From Sphingomonas phyllosphaerae 5.2 (GTDB lineage: Bacteria; Pseudomonadota; Alphaproteobacteria; Sphingomonadales; Sphingomonadaceae): a stretch of 64,000 nucleotides of DNA. Position numbers and translations under genes: made by a program. The notes beneath the pieces are model-generated. The model worked only from the letters and a program-made list of their open reading frames with translations. It ran no database searches and had not been told where the DNA came from. How positions within the stretch are numbered: the first letter of the stretch is position 1; every line of letters begins with the position of its first letter. Positions 56,889 to 64,000 of the stretch are shown piece after piece. Where the stretch lies: the NCBI RefSeq assembly GCF_000419605.1, contig NZ_ATTI01000001.1, forward strand, positions 3,444,501 through 3,508,500. The letters run 5' to 3'.

Positions 56889-57530
56889 CTAGGCGCTGAA
56901 TTCGGCCGGCGACAGCGGCAGGCCGATCATGATGTCGTGCGTCGTATCGCCGCCCTCCGGACGGGCCGACAGCGCCAGCAGCAACTCCTGCCCTTCCGGC
57001 GCCAGATCGCGCACATAGAGCATGCATTGCTGACGGATATGTTTCACCGGCTCGCCGTCGCGCTCGTAATACAGCGCTTCCCACAGCTGCACCGGCGCCT
57101 GCACGCGCTCGTCGCCGTCGTACCAGAAGCGACGGAACGGCGGCAGCCCGGCCTCGGTCCACACCGGCTGGCTCAGCCGCTCGCGGAACGCCGCATCGTC
57201 CCACCCGCCGGTGGCGTAGGTCGACGACCACGGCCGGAACAGCGTGAAGTCGTCGGCGTCCGATCCGTCGGGTTGCTGGCTGACGGCCTGCAACATCAGT
57301 TCGTCGTCGGTGTAGAAACGGTGGACGTAGCCGCCGCCGTCGTCGAGCTTGATGATCCCCTGCGCGGTGATCTCCAGCGTGTCGCGGTCCAGCGTGAACG
57401 TGCCGCCGGCCAGCCGTCGCCACGCCAGCGCGTCCAGCCGCACCATCCGCCCGATGGTGACGTCGCGCACCACCGCCACCTGCGCCCGCGCCGTCTCGCG
57501 TCCGCCGCCGAACAGGCCGCCGAAGATCAT
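56889..57530 (-). CDS. DUF2491 protein (YjfK-like)
   Basis: A 213-residue cytosolic protein starting MIFGGLFGGG. The pattern is VTIGRMVRLDALAWRRLAGGTF, KLDDGGGYVHRFYTDDELMLQAV and LYVRDLAPEGQELLLALSARPEGGDTTHDIMIGL. Matching to YjfK (DUF2491) is by resemblance and by context: all five other members of the cassette are present. Function unknown. ATG at 57530. Divergent from DUF2170 across 99 bases that must hold both promoters. Confidence 0.85.
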   Translation of the reverse strand: MIFGGLFGGGRETARAQVAVVRDVTIGRMVRLDALAWRRLAGGTFTLDRDTLEITAQGIIKLDDGGGYVHRFYTDDELMLQAVSQQPDGSDADDFTLFRPWSSTYATGGWDDAAFRERLSQPVWTEAGLPPFRRFWYDGDERVQAPVQLWEALYYERDGEPVKHIRQQCMLYVRDLAPEGQELLLALSARPEGGDTTHDIMIGLPLSPAEFSA

Positions 57531-57629
57531 GCCGCTTGTATCTCCATTCGCCCGATCGGGCCGTCTGCCGCCTTGCCAAAGGCTGCGGGCTTATGCTTGG
57601 AGTGTCAAGCACACGGAGGGCCTGTCAGC

Positions 57630-58055
57630 GTGACCGATACGATGCAACGGTGGACGATCGAGCGGCTGGTGGAGGCGCTGGGCGCCTCGGAGCGGAGCGA
57701 CGAATTGCAGGTCGAGCAGGTCGGCGACGTGTTGCGCGTCACGATGCGCGAACATGGCGACCTCGCGATCTTCGTGAGTTGCGCGGGCGAACAGATCGTC
57801 GTTTCCAGCCTGTTGTGGCCGGTCGACGAGATGCCGGATGCCGCCGCCTTCAACCATTTCCTGCTCAAGGCGCAGAAGATGGTGCCACTGTCGAACTTCG
57901 CGATCACCGAGGTCGACGGGCGCGAATATTACGAGCTGATTGGCGAGCTTTCGGTCGAATCGTCGTTGCGCACGGTGCTGATCGAATTGCGCGCGCTCGC
58001 CCATAACGCGCTGGATGCCGCCGCGGACCTGCGCCACGCGTTCGCTGCTGCCTGA
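57630..58055 (+). CDS. DUF2170 protein (YjfI-like)
   Basis: A 141-residue protein of the YjfI family (WTIERLVEALGAS, LAIFVSCAGEQIVVSSLLWPVDEM, AAFNHFLLKAQKMVPLSNFAI, YYELIGELSVESSLRTVLIELRALAHNAL). GTG at 57630 with ggaggg upstream. It is first gene of the rightward arm DUF2170-PspA-ligase, with gaps of 15 and 6 bases. Proposed roles are stress-linked cytosolic factors. No catalytic residues are evident. Confidence 0.88.
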   Translation: MTDTMQRWTIERLVEALGASERSDELQVEQVGDVLRVTMREHGDLAIFVSCAGEQIVVSSLLWPVDEMPDAAAFNHFLLKAQKMVPLSNFAITEVDGREYYELIGELSVESSLRTVLIELRALAHNALDAAADLRHAFAAA

Positions 58056-58070
58056 GGATATTGGAAGGTC

Positions 58071-58811
58071 ATGTCGATGTGGAAGCAATTGGTCACGCTG
58101 ATCCGCGGCACCGCGCATGAGGCCGGGCAGTCGGTGGTGGACGCGCGCGCGCTGACGATCCTCGACCAGCAGATCCGCGATGCCGGGTCGGCGCAGGCCA
58201 AGGCGCGCGACGATCTCGCCACCGTCACCGCCAAGCGCCGGCTGATCGAAAAGGATATCGAGCAGCTCGGCGCGCAGCGCGACAAGTACGAGGCGTCGGC
58301 GCGCGCGGCGATGGGGCGCGGCGACATGGACCTCGCGCGCGAGGTCGCCGAGCGGCTCGCGACGATCGAGCGCGAACTGAACGCGAAGAATCCGCAGGTC
58401 GCCGACATGCGCTCGGCCGAGGACCGGATGCGCGGGATCATCAAGGCCGGCGACGGCAAGATCGAGGCGCTGCGCCGCGAGGTCGACGTCGTGCGCGCCA
58501 ACGAAAGTGTCCAGCAGGCGCAGGCGCAGATCGCCAGCAACACGCACGGCGCGCAGTCGCAACTGGGCTCGGCCGCCGACAGCCTCGCACGCCTCAAGGA
58601 GCGGCAGGCGGTACGCGAGGAGAAGTTCCGCGCCTCGGCCGAGCTGGAGGACATGCGCACCGGCGCCGACCTCGATGCCAAGCTGGAGAAGGCCGGGCTG
58701 CTGCCGGGATCGTCGAGCGCCGACGACATCCTCGCCCGTCTGTCCGCCCCGCGCGACGGCGGCGAGGCCCGACGCGAAACCGGGCGCCTCGACGACAAGT
58801 CCGGCGGCTGA
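58071..58811 (+). CDS. PspA/IM30 (Vipp1) family protein, YjfJ-like
   Basis: A 246-residue coiled-coil protein that binds and protects stressed membranes. It begins with MSMWKQLVTLIRGTAHEAGQSVVDARAL (membrane-binding amphipathic helix) and continues as long charged helices (about 30-190). The C-terminal region (ADDILARLSAPRDGGEARRE) is short. It is not the classic psp operon: pspBC and pspF are absent, and it sits in the yjf-like cassette. ggaagg precedes the ATG at 58071. Confidence 0.92.
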   Translation: MSMWKQLVTLIRGTAHEAGQSVVDARALTILDQQIRDAGSAQAKARDDLATVTAKRRLIEKDIEQLGAQRDKYEASARAAMGRGDMDLAREVAERLATIERELNAKNPQVADMRSAEDRMRGIIKAGDGKIEALRREVDVVRANESVQQAQAQIASNTHGAQSQLGSAADSLARLKERQAVREEKFRASAELEDMRTGADLDAKLEKAGLLPGSSSADDILARLSAPRDGGEARRETGRLDDKSGG

Positions 58812-58817
58812 CCCGCG

Positions 58818-59981
58818 ATGGAGCGCATCGTCACCGGCGAGCGCGCCGGGTGGGAGGATACCGCCCGCGCGATGGGCTTCACCTTCCACCACATGGACGG
58901 CCAGCGTTATTGGGACGAGCGCGCTTATTATCGCTTCTCGCTCGACGAGGTGGAGGCGCGGATCGAAACGCCGAGCGCCGAACTGCATCAGATGTGTCAC
59001 CAACTGGTCGCGGAGGTGGTCGAAAGCGACACCCTGATGCACCGGCTGGCGATTCCGGCCGGGATGCGCGACATGGTCGCGGCGTCGTGGCGGGCGAACG
59101 CCCCCTCGCTCTACGGCCGCTTCGACTTCGCCTATGATGGCACGGCCCCGGCCAAGCTGCTGGAATACAATGCCGATACGCCGACCAGCATCTACGAGAC
59201 CGCGCTGTTTCAGTGGCAATGGCTGGAAGATCGCATCGCCGACGGCACCCTGCCGCCCGACGCCGACCAGTACAACCGCCTCCACGACGCCCTCGTCAGC
59301 CGCTTCGGCGCGCTGCTAACTCCCGGAAGTACGCTGCATTTTGCCAGCGTCGCGGACCATGAAGAGGACCGCCAGACCGTCCGCTACCTCGAGGATGCCG
59401 CGCGACAGGCCGGGCTGGATCCCGCGTTCGTCGCGATCGACCGGATCGGCGTCGACGCCGACGGCCAGTTCGTGGACGAGGAAAGCATTCTGATCGCAGC
59501 GCTTTTCAAGCTTTATCCTTGGGAAGACATGCTGCGTGAACCGTATGCCGCGCACCTGCCCGCGACCACTACGATGTTCCTGGAGCCGGCGTGGAAGGCG
59601 CTGCTTTCGAACAAGGGCATGCTGCCGCTGCTATGGGATCGCCATCGCGGGCACCCCAATCTCCTCCCCGCCGCCTTCGCCGACGACACCGCCGGCGTCG
59701 CCGCGGTCGGTGCGCGCTGGGTCCGCAAGCCGCTGTTTTCCCGGGAAGGCTGGGATATCGAGCTTCACGACGGCACCGCCGACGCGCGCGGCCCGGCCGG
59801 CGGCTATGGCGAGGAAGGCCATATCGTCCAGGCGCTCAGCCCGCTCCCGGTGTTCGATGGCCAGCATGCGGTGATCGGCTCGTGGATCGTCGGCGACGAG
59901 CCGGTCGCGATGTCGATCCGCGAGGACGACGGCCCGATCACGCGCGACCTCGCCCGCTTCGTACCGCACGCGATCGTCTGA
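58818..59981 (+). CDS. glutathionylspermidine-synthase-like ATP-grasp ligase (YjfC-like)
   Basis: A 387-residue ATP-grasp enzyme of the GSP_synth family. The opening MERIVTGERAGWEDTARAMGF, LLEYNADTPTSIYETALFQWQW, the middle VADHEEDRQTVRYLEDAARQ and ARWVRKPLFSREGWDIELHDG (nucleotide-binding lysine region) are family segments. It lacks the amidase domain of full GspS, so it can only make the bond. The true amine and acid partners are unknown: peptide, polyamine or protein tail. Same length as E. coli YjfC. Co-transcribed with DUF2170 and PspA. Confidence 0.92.
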   Translation: MERIVTGERAGWEDTARAMGFTFHHMDGQRYWDERAYYRFSLDEVEARIETPSAELHQMCHQLVAEVVESDTLMHRLAIPAGMRDMVAASWRANAPSLYGRFDFAYDGTAPAKLLEYNADTPTSIYETALFQWQWLEDRIADGTLPPDADQYNRLHDALVSRFGALLTPGSTLHFASVADHEEDRQTVRYLEDAARQAGLDPAFVAIDRIGVDADGQFVDEESILIAALFKLYPWEDMLREPYAAHLPATTTMFLEPAWKALLSNKGMLPLLWDRHRGHPNLLPAAFADDTAGVAAVGARWVRKPLFSREGWDIELHDGTADARGPAGGYGEEGHIVQALSPLPVFDGQHAVIGSWIVGDEPVAMSIREDDGPITRDLARFVPHAIV

Positions 59982-60002
59982 CCCTTAGCCGATCGCGCGC
60001 TC

Positions 60003-60428
60003 TCAGCCTTTCGCAGCAACCCCGCGTGTGTCGCTGACTTCCAGCCAATAACCGTCCGGGTCCTGCGTGTAGATCTGCCGCACCCCGTCGAACCGCGTCT
60101 GCATCGTCCGCGGCTTCCCGGCCAGGTCGGTCCACGCCCGCTTGTGCGCATCGAGCCACGCGGTCACCGCCGCCAGATCGTCGACATGGATCGCCAGATG
60201 CTCGTTGATATTCGACGGCTTGGGCGACGTGCGTCCGTCGAGGATGTGCAGCGCGAAACCATGCCCGAGGTCGAACCAGCGCCGGTTGGTCAGCGGCGTG
60301 GTGATCGCACGCAACCCGAACGCCTCACGATAGAAGGTGGCGCTGCGGTCCAGGTCGCTCGCCTGGATCGCGACATGCTCGCCCTGGGCGGCGGCGGCGA
60401 GCACGAACAGGGCGGATAACAACGACAT
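60003..60428 (-). CDS. exported VOC-family (glyoxalase-like) protein
   Basis: A 141-residue vicinal-oxygen-chelate protein. A signal-peptide-like start (MSLLSALFVLAAAAQG) is followed by a single VOC repeat pair: HVAIQASDLDRSATFYREAFGLRAI, LGHGFALHILDG, EHLAIHVDDLAAVTAWLDA and QIYTQDPDGYWLEVSD. The conserved His/Glu positions could bind a metal. A secretory leader on a VOC enzyme is unusual but seen in sphingomonads. ATG at 60428. It is convergent with the ligase gene (21 bases between stops). Confidence 0.85.
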   Translation of the reverse strand: MSLLSALFVLAAAAQGEHVAIQASDLDRSATFYREAFGLRAITTPLTNRRWFDLGHGFALHILDGRTSPKPSNINEHLAIHVDDLAAVTAWLDAHKRAWTDLAGKPRTMQTRFDGVRQIYTQDPDGYWLEVSDTRGVAAKG

Positions 60429-60619
60429 CGGCAACGCTCCGGCAGATAAAGCGCTACGCTACCGACATTACGGCGTCGCGCCAGTCCCCACGATGGTCTG
60501 TCCTACACCGCAGCACCTGCGGCATTATCACGGGATGATGCCACCGGCCGTCCCATGCGAAAACCGCGCCGGCGTCTCAACATTCGCAACATTCGGCAAT
60601 GTTCGTTTACAAAACGCGG
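60429..60619. other. 191-base spacer between the VOC and trifunctional genes
   Basis: AT-richer than average near 60580-60615, with acattcg repeated twice (60580-60595). A ccgca-gcacc-tgcgg mini-hairpin lies near 60510. Probable location of the VOC-gene promoter on the minus strand. No gene or tRNA is seen. Confidence 0.4.
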
Positions 60620-63600
60620 TCAGGCGGCCGCCCGCAGCGGTTCCGGCGTCGGTGCGTCCGCCTCGACCAGCGCCACGCTGCCGGAGCGCTCCAGCTTGCC
60701 CCAGCCGACCTTGGGGCCGGTCGCGGCGACATAGAGTGCCCGCAGCACCACCGCGTAGAGCAACTGACGATATCCGAACCGCTGCATCAACAGTCGCAGC
60801 GCCGGGAAGCGCGTCTCGCGCCCGTCGAGCCGATACGCGATCCACCCGCACGCCAGGTCAACCGCCGCGAACGCCGCCCAGAACGTCGCCACCGTCACGG
60901 CGTCGCCGCCCGCCGCATCCCAGCCACGGTCATGCACCCGCCACGCCGTGCCCCCGACGCCCAGCAGCAATGCGACGTCGATCAACGGCGCAGCCAGCGT
61001 GAAGAGGAACTGGAAGACCAGCGCCTGCGGCAAGCCGATACGGCCCAGCCCGCCGGCGCGTCCCAGCACGCCACGATGCTTCCACAGGCATTGCAGCGTC
61101 CCGAACGCCCAGCGGAAGCGCTGCTTGAACAAGGCGCGCACCGTCTCGGGTGCCTCGGTCCATGCGACCGCGTCATTGTCGCACGCCACCCGCCAGCCGG
61201 CGCGCTGGACCGCAATCGTCAGATCCTGGTCTTCGGCCAGCGTATCCTCGGGATAGCCGCCGACCGCGTCGAGCGCGACGCGCCGCCACGCCCCCACCGC
61301 ACCCGGCACCACCGTCACCGCGCCCATCGCCGCCAGCGCGCGCCGCTCCAGGTTCTGTGCGGTCACATATTCCAGCGCCTGCCAGCGCGTGACGACGTTC
61401 GTGCGGTTGCCGACCTTGGCGTTGCCCGCCACGGCGCCGATCCGCGGGTCCGCGAACCACCGCGCCAGCTTGGCGATCGTGTCGTCCTCGAACTGCGTGT
61501 CGGCATCCAGCGCGATCACCACGTCGCCGCGCGCGTGGCGTAACGCCGTGTTGAGCGCGCGCGCCTTGCCGCCATTCTCCAGCGTCAGCAGCCGCACGCG
61601 CGGATCGATCCCGAATGCGCGCGCCACCACCGCGCTGGTGGCGTCGGTCGAGCCGTCGTCGATCACGATCACCTCGACGCGCGGGCCGACACTGGCCAGG
61701 ATGCGCCGCACCGACGCTTCGATCACCCGCGCCTCGTTGAAGGCGGGGATCAGCACCGAAACGAAGCTCGGCACCAGATGCGGCGCGCCATCGACCACCC
61801 CCTCGCGCTTCTTTCGCCACAGCGCCAGCGCCGTCAGCGCCACCGCGCGCGCCATGCCGATCGCGATCACGACCGCGAACAGCGTCGCGCCCGCGTCGCG
61901 CAACCACGCAAGGCCATCGAACAGCCCGCGCGTTCCCGCGGCATCCGCGGCCGCGGTGCCCGTGAGTTTCGGCAACACCGCCGCGGGCGCCAGCCGCGCC
62001 AACGTCGAGACCGCCACGAAATCATAGCCGCGTGCGCGCAAGCCGCGAATGATCAACGGCAGCGCGGCGATCGTCTGCGTCCGATCGCCGCCCGAATCGT
62101 GGAGCAGCACGATCTGCGCAGGCCGCTCGATGGTTCCCGCCGTCACTTGCGCGATCACCCGCCGCGCGATCGTCGCCGCGGGCGGTCCCTGCCAGTCGAG
62201 CGGATCGACGTTGAGCCCGACCGTCAGATATCCCAGCCGCGCCGCAACGCGCGTTGCATGCAATTCATCGCGGCGATCCGGATCGGCATCGCCCAGAAAC
62301 GGCGGACGGAACAGCGTCATGCTGCGCCCGGTATACGCCTCCACCACGCGTTCGGTCGCCTTCAGCTCCAACGCGATCGCCCGCTCCGAACGCCGCGACA
62401 GATCGGCATGCGAGGTCGAGTGGTTGCCGAGCTCGCTGCCTTGCGCGACAATCCGCCGCAACAAAGCGCCCTGCCCCAGCGCATTCGCGCCGGTCACGAA
62501 GAATGTCGCCGGCGCCTTCTCGCGCGCCAGCACGTCGAGGATTTGCGGAGTCCACGCCGGATCCGGTCCGTCGTCGAAGGTCAACGCCACTTGTCGCCGC
62601 TGCGCGCCGGTACGCTCGACGGTGTCGGGTTGAGGTAACTGCACATAACGCGCCGCGCGCACCAGCGGCCCGTCCCAGCGCACCTGCCGCTCGCCCGCGC
62701 CCGCCTCGGCGGCGATGCGCATGATCTCGCCACTGCCGCGCACCGCGATACCCACGGGCGCCGGCAATGCTCGCAAATCGGGGTGCGAGGCGCCGGACAG
62801 CGCGCGCCACACATGCGGATCCTCGCTGCCCAGCCGCCACAGCGCGACCCCGGCTGCGCCGGTGCGGTGCACCACCGCCATCTCGTTGGCCGCGCTCATC
62901 GCATCCAGCAGCCACACCTCGTGATGTCGACCAGCCGCATCGTAGGCGAAGTGGCTGTTGCCGCTGGCTGCATCGAATTCCGGCACGACGCCCGCGCGCG
63001 CCGCCAGTGCCCAGCCATCGGCGATGCCGAGCGGAAGAGTGGTGCGGCCGTCCCAGTCATAGGCGTAGCTGCCGATCGCAACGATCGCCTTGTCCGCACC
63101 GGCCTGCGCCACGGCGCCCGCGACGACGCGCGCGAACCACGGTTGCGACGCGATGGGCCCCGCCGCGCCGCCCATCCAATGCTCGTCATACGCCATCAAC
63201 ACGACGCGGTCGGCGACTGCTGCATAGGCGCGAAGGTTCCAATCCGGATCGGCGACCGGAGCGGCGAGTGTCACCAGCCAGCCATGCGGCGCGAAACGCT
63301 TCCGCAACTCGGACAGGAACGCGCGGTAATCCAGGTGCGCGCTCGCGGGCAGGCTCTCGAGGTCGAGCATCACCCCGGCACCCTGCTCGCGCGTCACCAA
63401 CGCCACGATCTGCCCGGCCAGCTTCGCACGGGCGGCGCGATCGGCGAGCAACGCGGCAGTGCCCGCACCGTCCCAGCCGCCGTCCGCCGTGGCGTTCTGC
63501 ACCATCGGCAGCACGCGCGGGCGCTTCGCAGCGCGCGCCAGGACCTGCCGCATGAACGGGTCTTCCTCCGCGACGAAACGATGATCGGCACCGGTGACGG

Positions 63601-63958
63601 TTGCCAGCCCGGGCACCAGCCACGCCAGTTCGCCGACATGCGCCTCCAGCGAGCGGCGCGACGGCGCATCCCACGGCATGTAGAAGCCCATCGTCCCGCC
63701 GCTCAACCGCGCGCCGCTGCGCGCCGGCAACCACGCGCCCGTCTCGATCGCCACGGGGATCGTCGCCACGCGGCCGTGCGGCGCGTCAGCCGCCGCGGCG
63801 AAGTGCGGCGCCGTCCCGTGCATCGGGCGCAGGATCGCGGCGGCGAGCAGCGCGGCCAACAGCAGTGGCACCGCCACCGCCGCCCCCAGCGCGAGGCGTA
63901 CCCAGCGCGCGCGCCGCCCGCTGGCATCGTAGAAAATCGCCACGCCTGTCCGTCCCAT
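60620..63958 (-). CDS. trifunctional GH18-like / polysaccharide deacetylase / GT2 membrane protein
   Basis: A 1112-residue membrane protein. N-terminal TM (about 20-42) is followed by a GH18-like domain (about 70-410, GAGVMLDLESLPAS, RVVLMAYDEHW). A NodB deacetylase domain comes next (about 465-660, VALTFDDGPDP, GNHSTSHADLS, IVLLHDSGGDRTQTI), then a membrane segment. The GT2 transferase follows (about 745-980, VSVLIPAFNEA, VIDDGSTDATS, ALDADTQF, AEDQDLT, FKQRFRWAFGTLQ), ending in several TM helices. This fits synthesis plus trimming of an exported beta-linked N-acetyl-hexosamine polymer. ATG at 63958. The frame stays open to the window edge, so a further N-terminal extension cannot be excluded. 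Confidence 0.92.
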   Translation of the reverse strand: MGRTGVAIFYDASGRRARWVRLALGAAVAVPLLLAALLAAAILRPMHGTAPHFAAAADAPHGRVATIPVAIETGAWLPARSGARLSGGTMGFYMPWDAPSRRSLEAHVGELAWLVPGLATVTGADHRFVAEEDPFMRQVLARAAKRPRVLPMVQNATADGGWDGAGTAALLADRAARAKLAGQIVALVTREQGAGVMLDLESLPASAHLDYRAFLSELRKRFAPHGWLVTLAAPVADPDWNLRAYAAVADRVVLMAYDEHWMGGAAGPIASQPWFARVVAGAVAQAGADKAIVAIGSYAYDWDGRTTLPLGIADGWALAARAGVVPEFDAASGNSHFAYDAAGRHHEVWLLDAMSAANEMAVVHRTGAAGVALWRLGSEDPHVWRALSGASHPDLRALPAPVGIAVRGSGEIMRIAAEAGAGERQVRWDGPLVRAARYVQLPQPDTVERTGAQRRQVALTFDDGPDPAWTPQILDVLAREKAPATFFVTGANALGQGALLRRIVAQGSELGNHSTSHADLSRRSERAIALELKATERVVEAYTGRSMTLFRPPFLGDADPDRRDELHATRVAARLGYLTVGLNVDPLDWQGPPAATIARRVIAQVTAGTIERPAQIVLLHDSGGDRTQTIAALPLIIRGLRARGYDFVAVSTLARLAPAAVLPKLTGTAAADAAGTRGLFDGLAWLRDAGATLFAVVIAIGMARAVALTALALWRKKREGVVDGAPHLVPSFVSVLIPAFNEARVIEASVRRILASVGPRVEVIVIDDGSTDATSAVVARAFGIDPRVRLLTLENGGKARALNTALRHARGDVVIALDADTQFEDDTIAKLARWFADPRIGAVAGNAKVGNRTNVVTRWQALEYVTAQNLERRALAAMGAVTVVPGAVGAWRRVALDAVGGYPEDTLAEDQDLTIAVQRAGWRVACDNDAVAWTEAPETVRALFKQRFRWAFGTLQCLWKHRGVLGRAGGLGRIGLPQALVFQFLFTLAAPLIDVALLLGVGGTAWRVHDRGWDAAGGDAVTVATFWAAFAAVDLACGWIAYRLDGRETRFPALRLLMQRFGYRQLLYAVVLRALYVAATGPKVGWGKLERSGSVALVEADAPTPEPLRAAA

Positions 63959-64000
63959 CCCGATCGATAGCGTGCCGATACGGGTCGAGGACGAAGAAGC

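Noticed and set aside
60440..60619. tRNA or small RNA between the VOC and trifunctional genes
   Set aside because: No cloverleaf can be folded and there is no terminator. Only a 5-base hairpin and a short repeat are seen.

Overview
The window is a GC-rich, gene-dense stretch of bacterial chromosome. It fits a sphingomonad alphaproteobacterium (Sphingomonas or a close relative). The reasons are the imuA-imuB-dnaE2 mutasome with GAAC-N7-GAAC SOS boxes of the alphaproteobacterial type, an F1-only ATP synthase operon (atpHAGDC without the F0 genes), a PhaR/PhaC/PhaZ polyester set, a small S24-repressor locus, and dispersed intergenic repeats of the 'cgtcatcccggc...' and 'cgagcgcagcgaagcga' kinds. 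Genus is inferred from protein style, not from a marker gene. I see no rRNA, tRNA, CRISPR array, prophage or insertion sequence.

Layout. 0.1-6.2 kb: priA, then a leftward branched-chain 2-oxoacid dehydrogenase operon (E1 alpha, E1 beta, E2). 6.3-13.2 kb: SOS-controlled imuA-imuB-dnaE2, with a VapBC-type toxin-antitoxin pair lying antisense between imuB and dnaE2. 13.3-16.4 kb: BLUF photoreceptor, FAH-family hydrolase, and an S24 self-cleaving repressor facing a tiny HTH-like gene with its own GAAC-N7-GAAC site. 16.5-29.1 kb: PfpI-type protein, topoisomerase IB, MscS channel, dicarboxylate symporter, glycine-zipper protein, MaoC hydratase, thiolase, flavin-reductase-like stress protein, PHA depolymerase, ABC exporter, and an exported metallopeptidase-like TPR protein. 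29.1-30.2 kb: a repeat-rich gap. 30.2-35.3 kb: the atp operon, invaded by two intergenic repeats.

35.4-43.7 kb: an Ada protein lacking its O6-methylguanine transferase active-site half, an orphan CpaF ATPase, a double-DTG aspartic protease with PDZ domain, several small proteins, an exported methyltransferase, divergent phaR/phaC, and alanine racemase. 43.7-52.1 kb: a Ter cluster (TerD, a DUF475/TerC-like membrane protein, and a two-domain TerD/TerA-like protein joined by a 20-proline linker), divergent from a 1487-residue SF1 helicase fused to a PD-(D/E)XK nuclease. 52.1-55.6 kb: small membrane protein, RNase R, metallophosphoesterase. 55.7-60.0 kb: a complete six-gene yjfIJKLMC-like cassette split into two divergent arms (DUF1190 lipoprotein, DUF350 membrane protein and DUF2491 leftward; DUF2170, PspA and a glutathionylspermidine-synthase-like ATP-grasp ligase rightward). 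60.0-64 kb: an exported VOC protein and a trifunctional GH18/deacetylase/GT2 membrane protein.

Main points of interest are the Ter plus helicase-nuclease neighbourhood with a helically phased array of DnaA-box-like repeats between two of its genes, and the ATP-grasp/PspA/DUF350 envelope-stress cassette a few kilobases away. Together they look like a compact stress or defence island inside otherwise housekeeping chromosome. Secondary points are the mutasome interrupted by a toxin-antitoxin pair and the truncated Ada.
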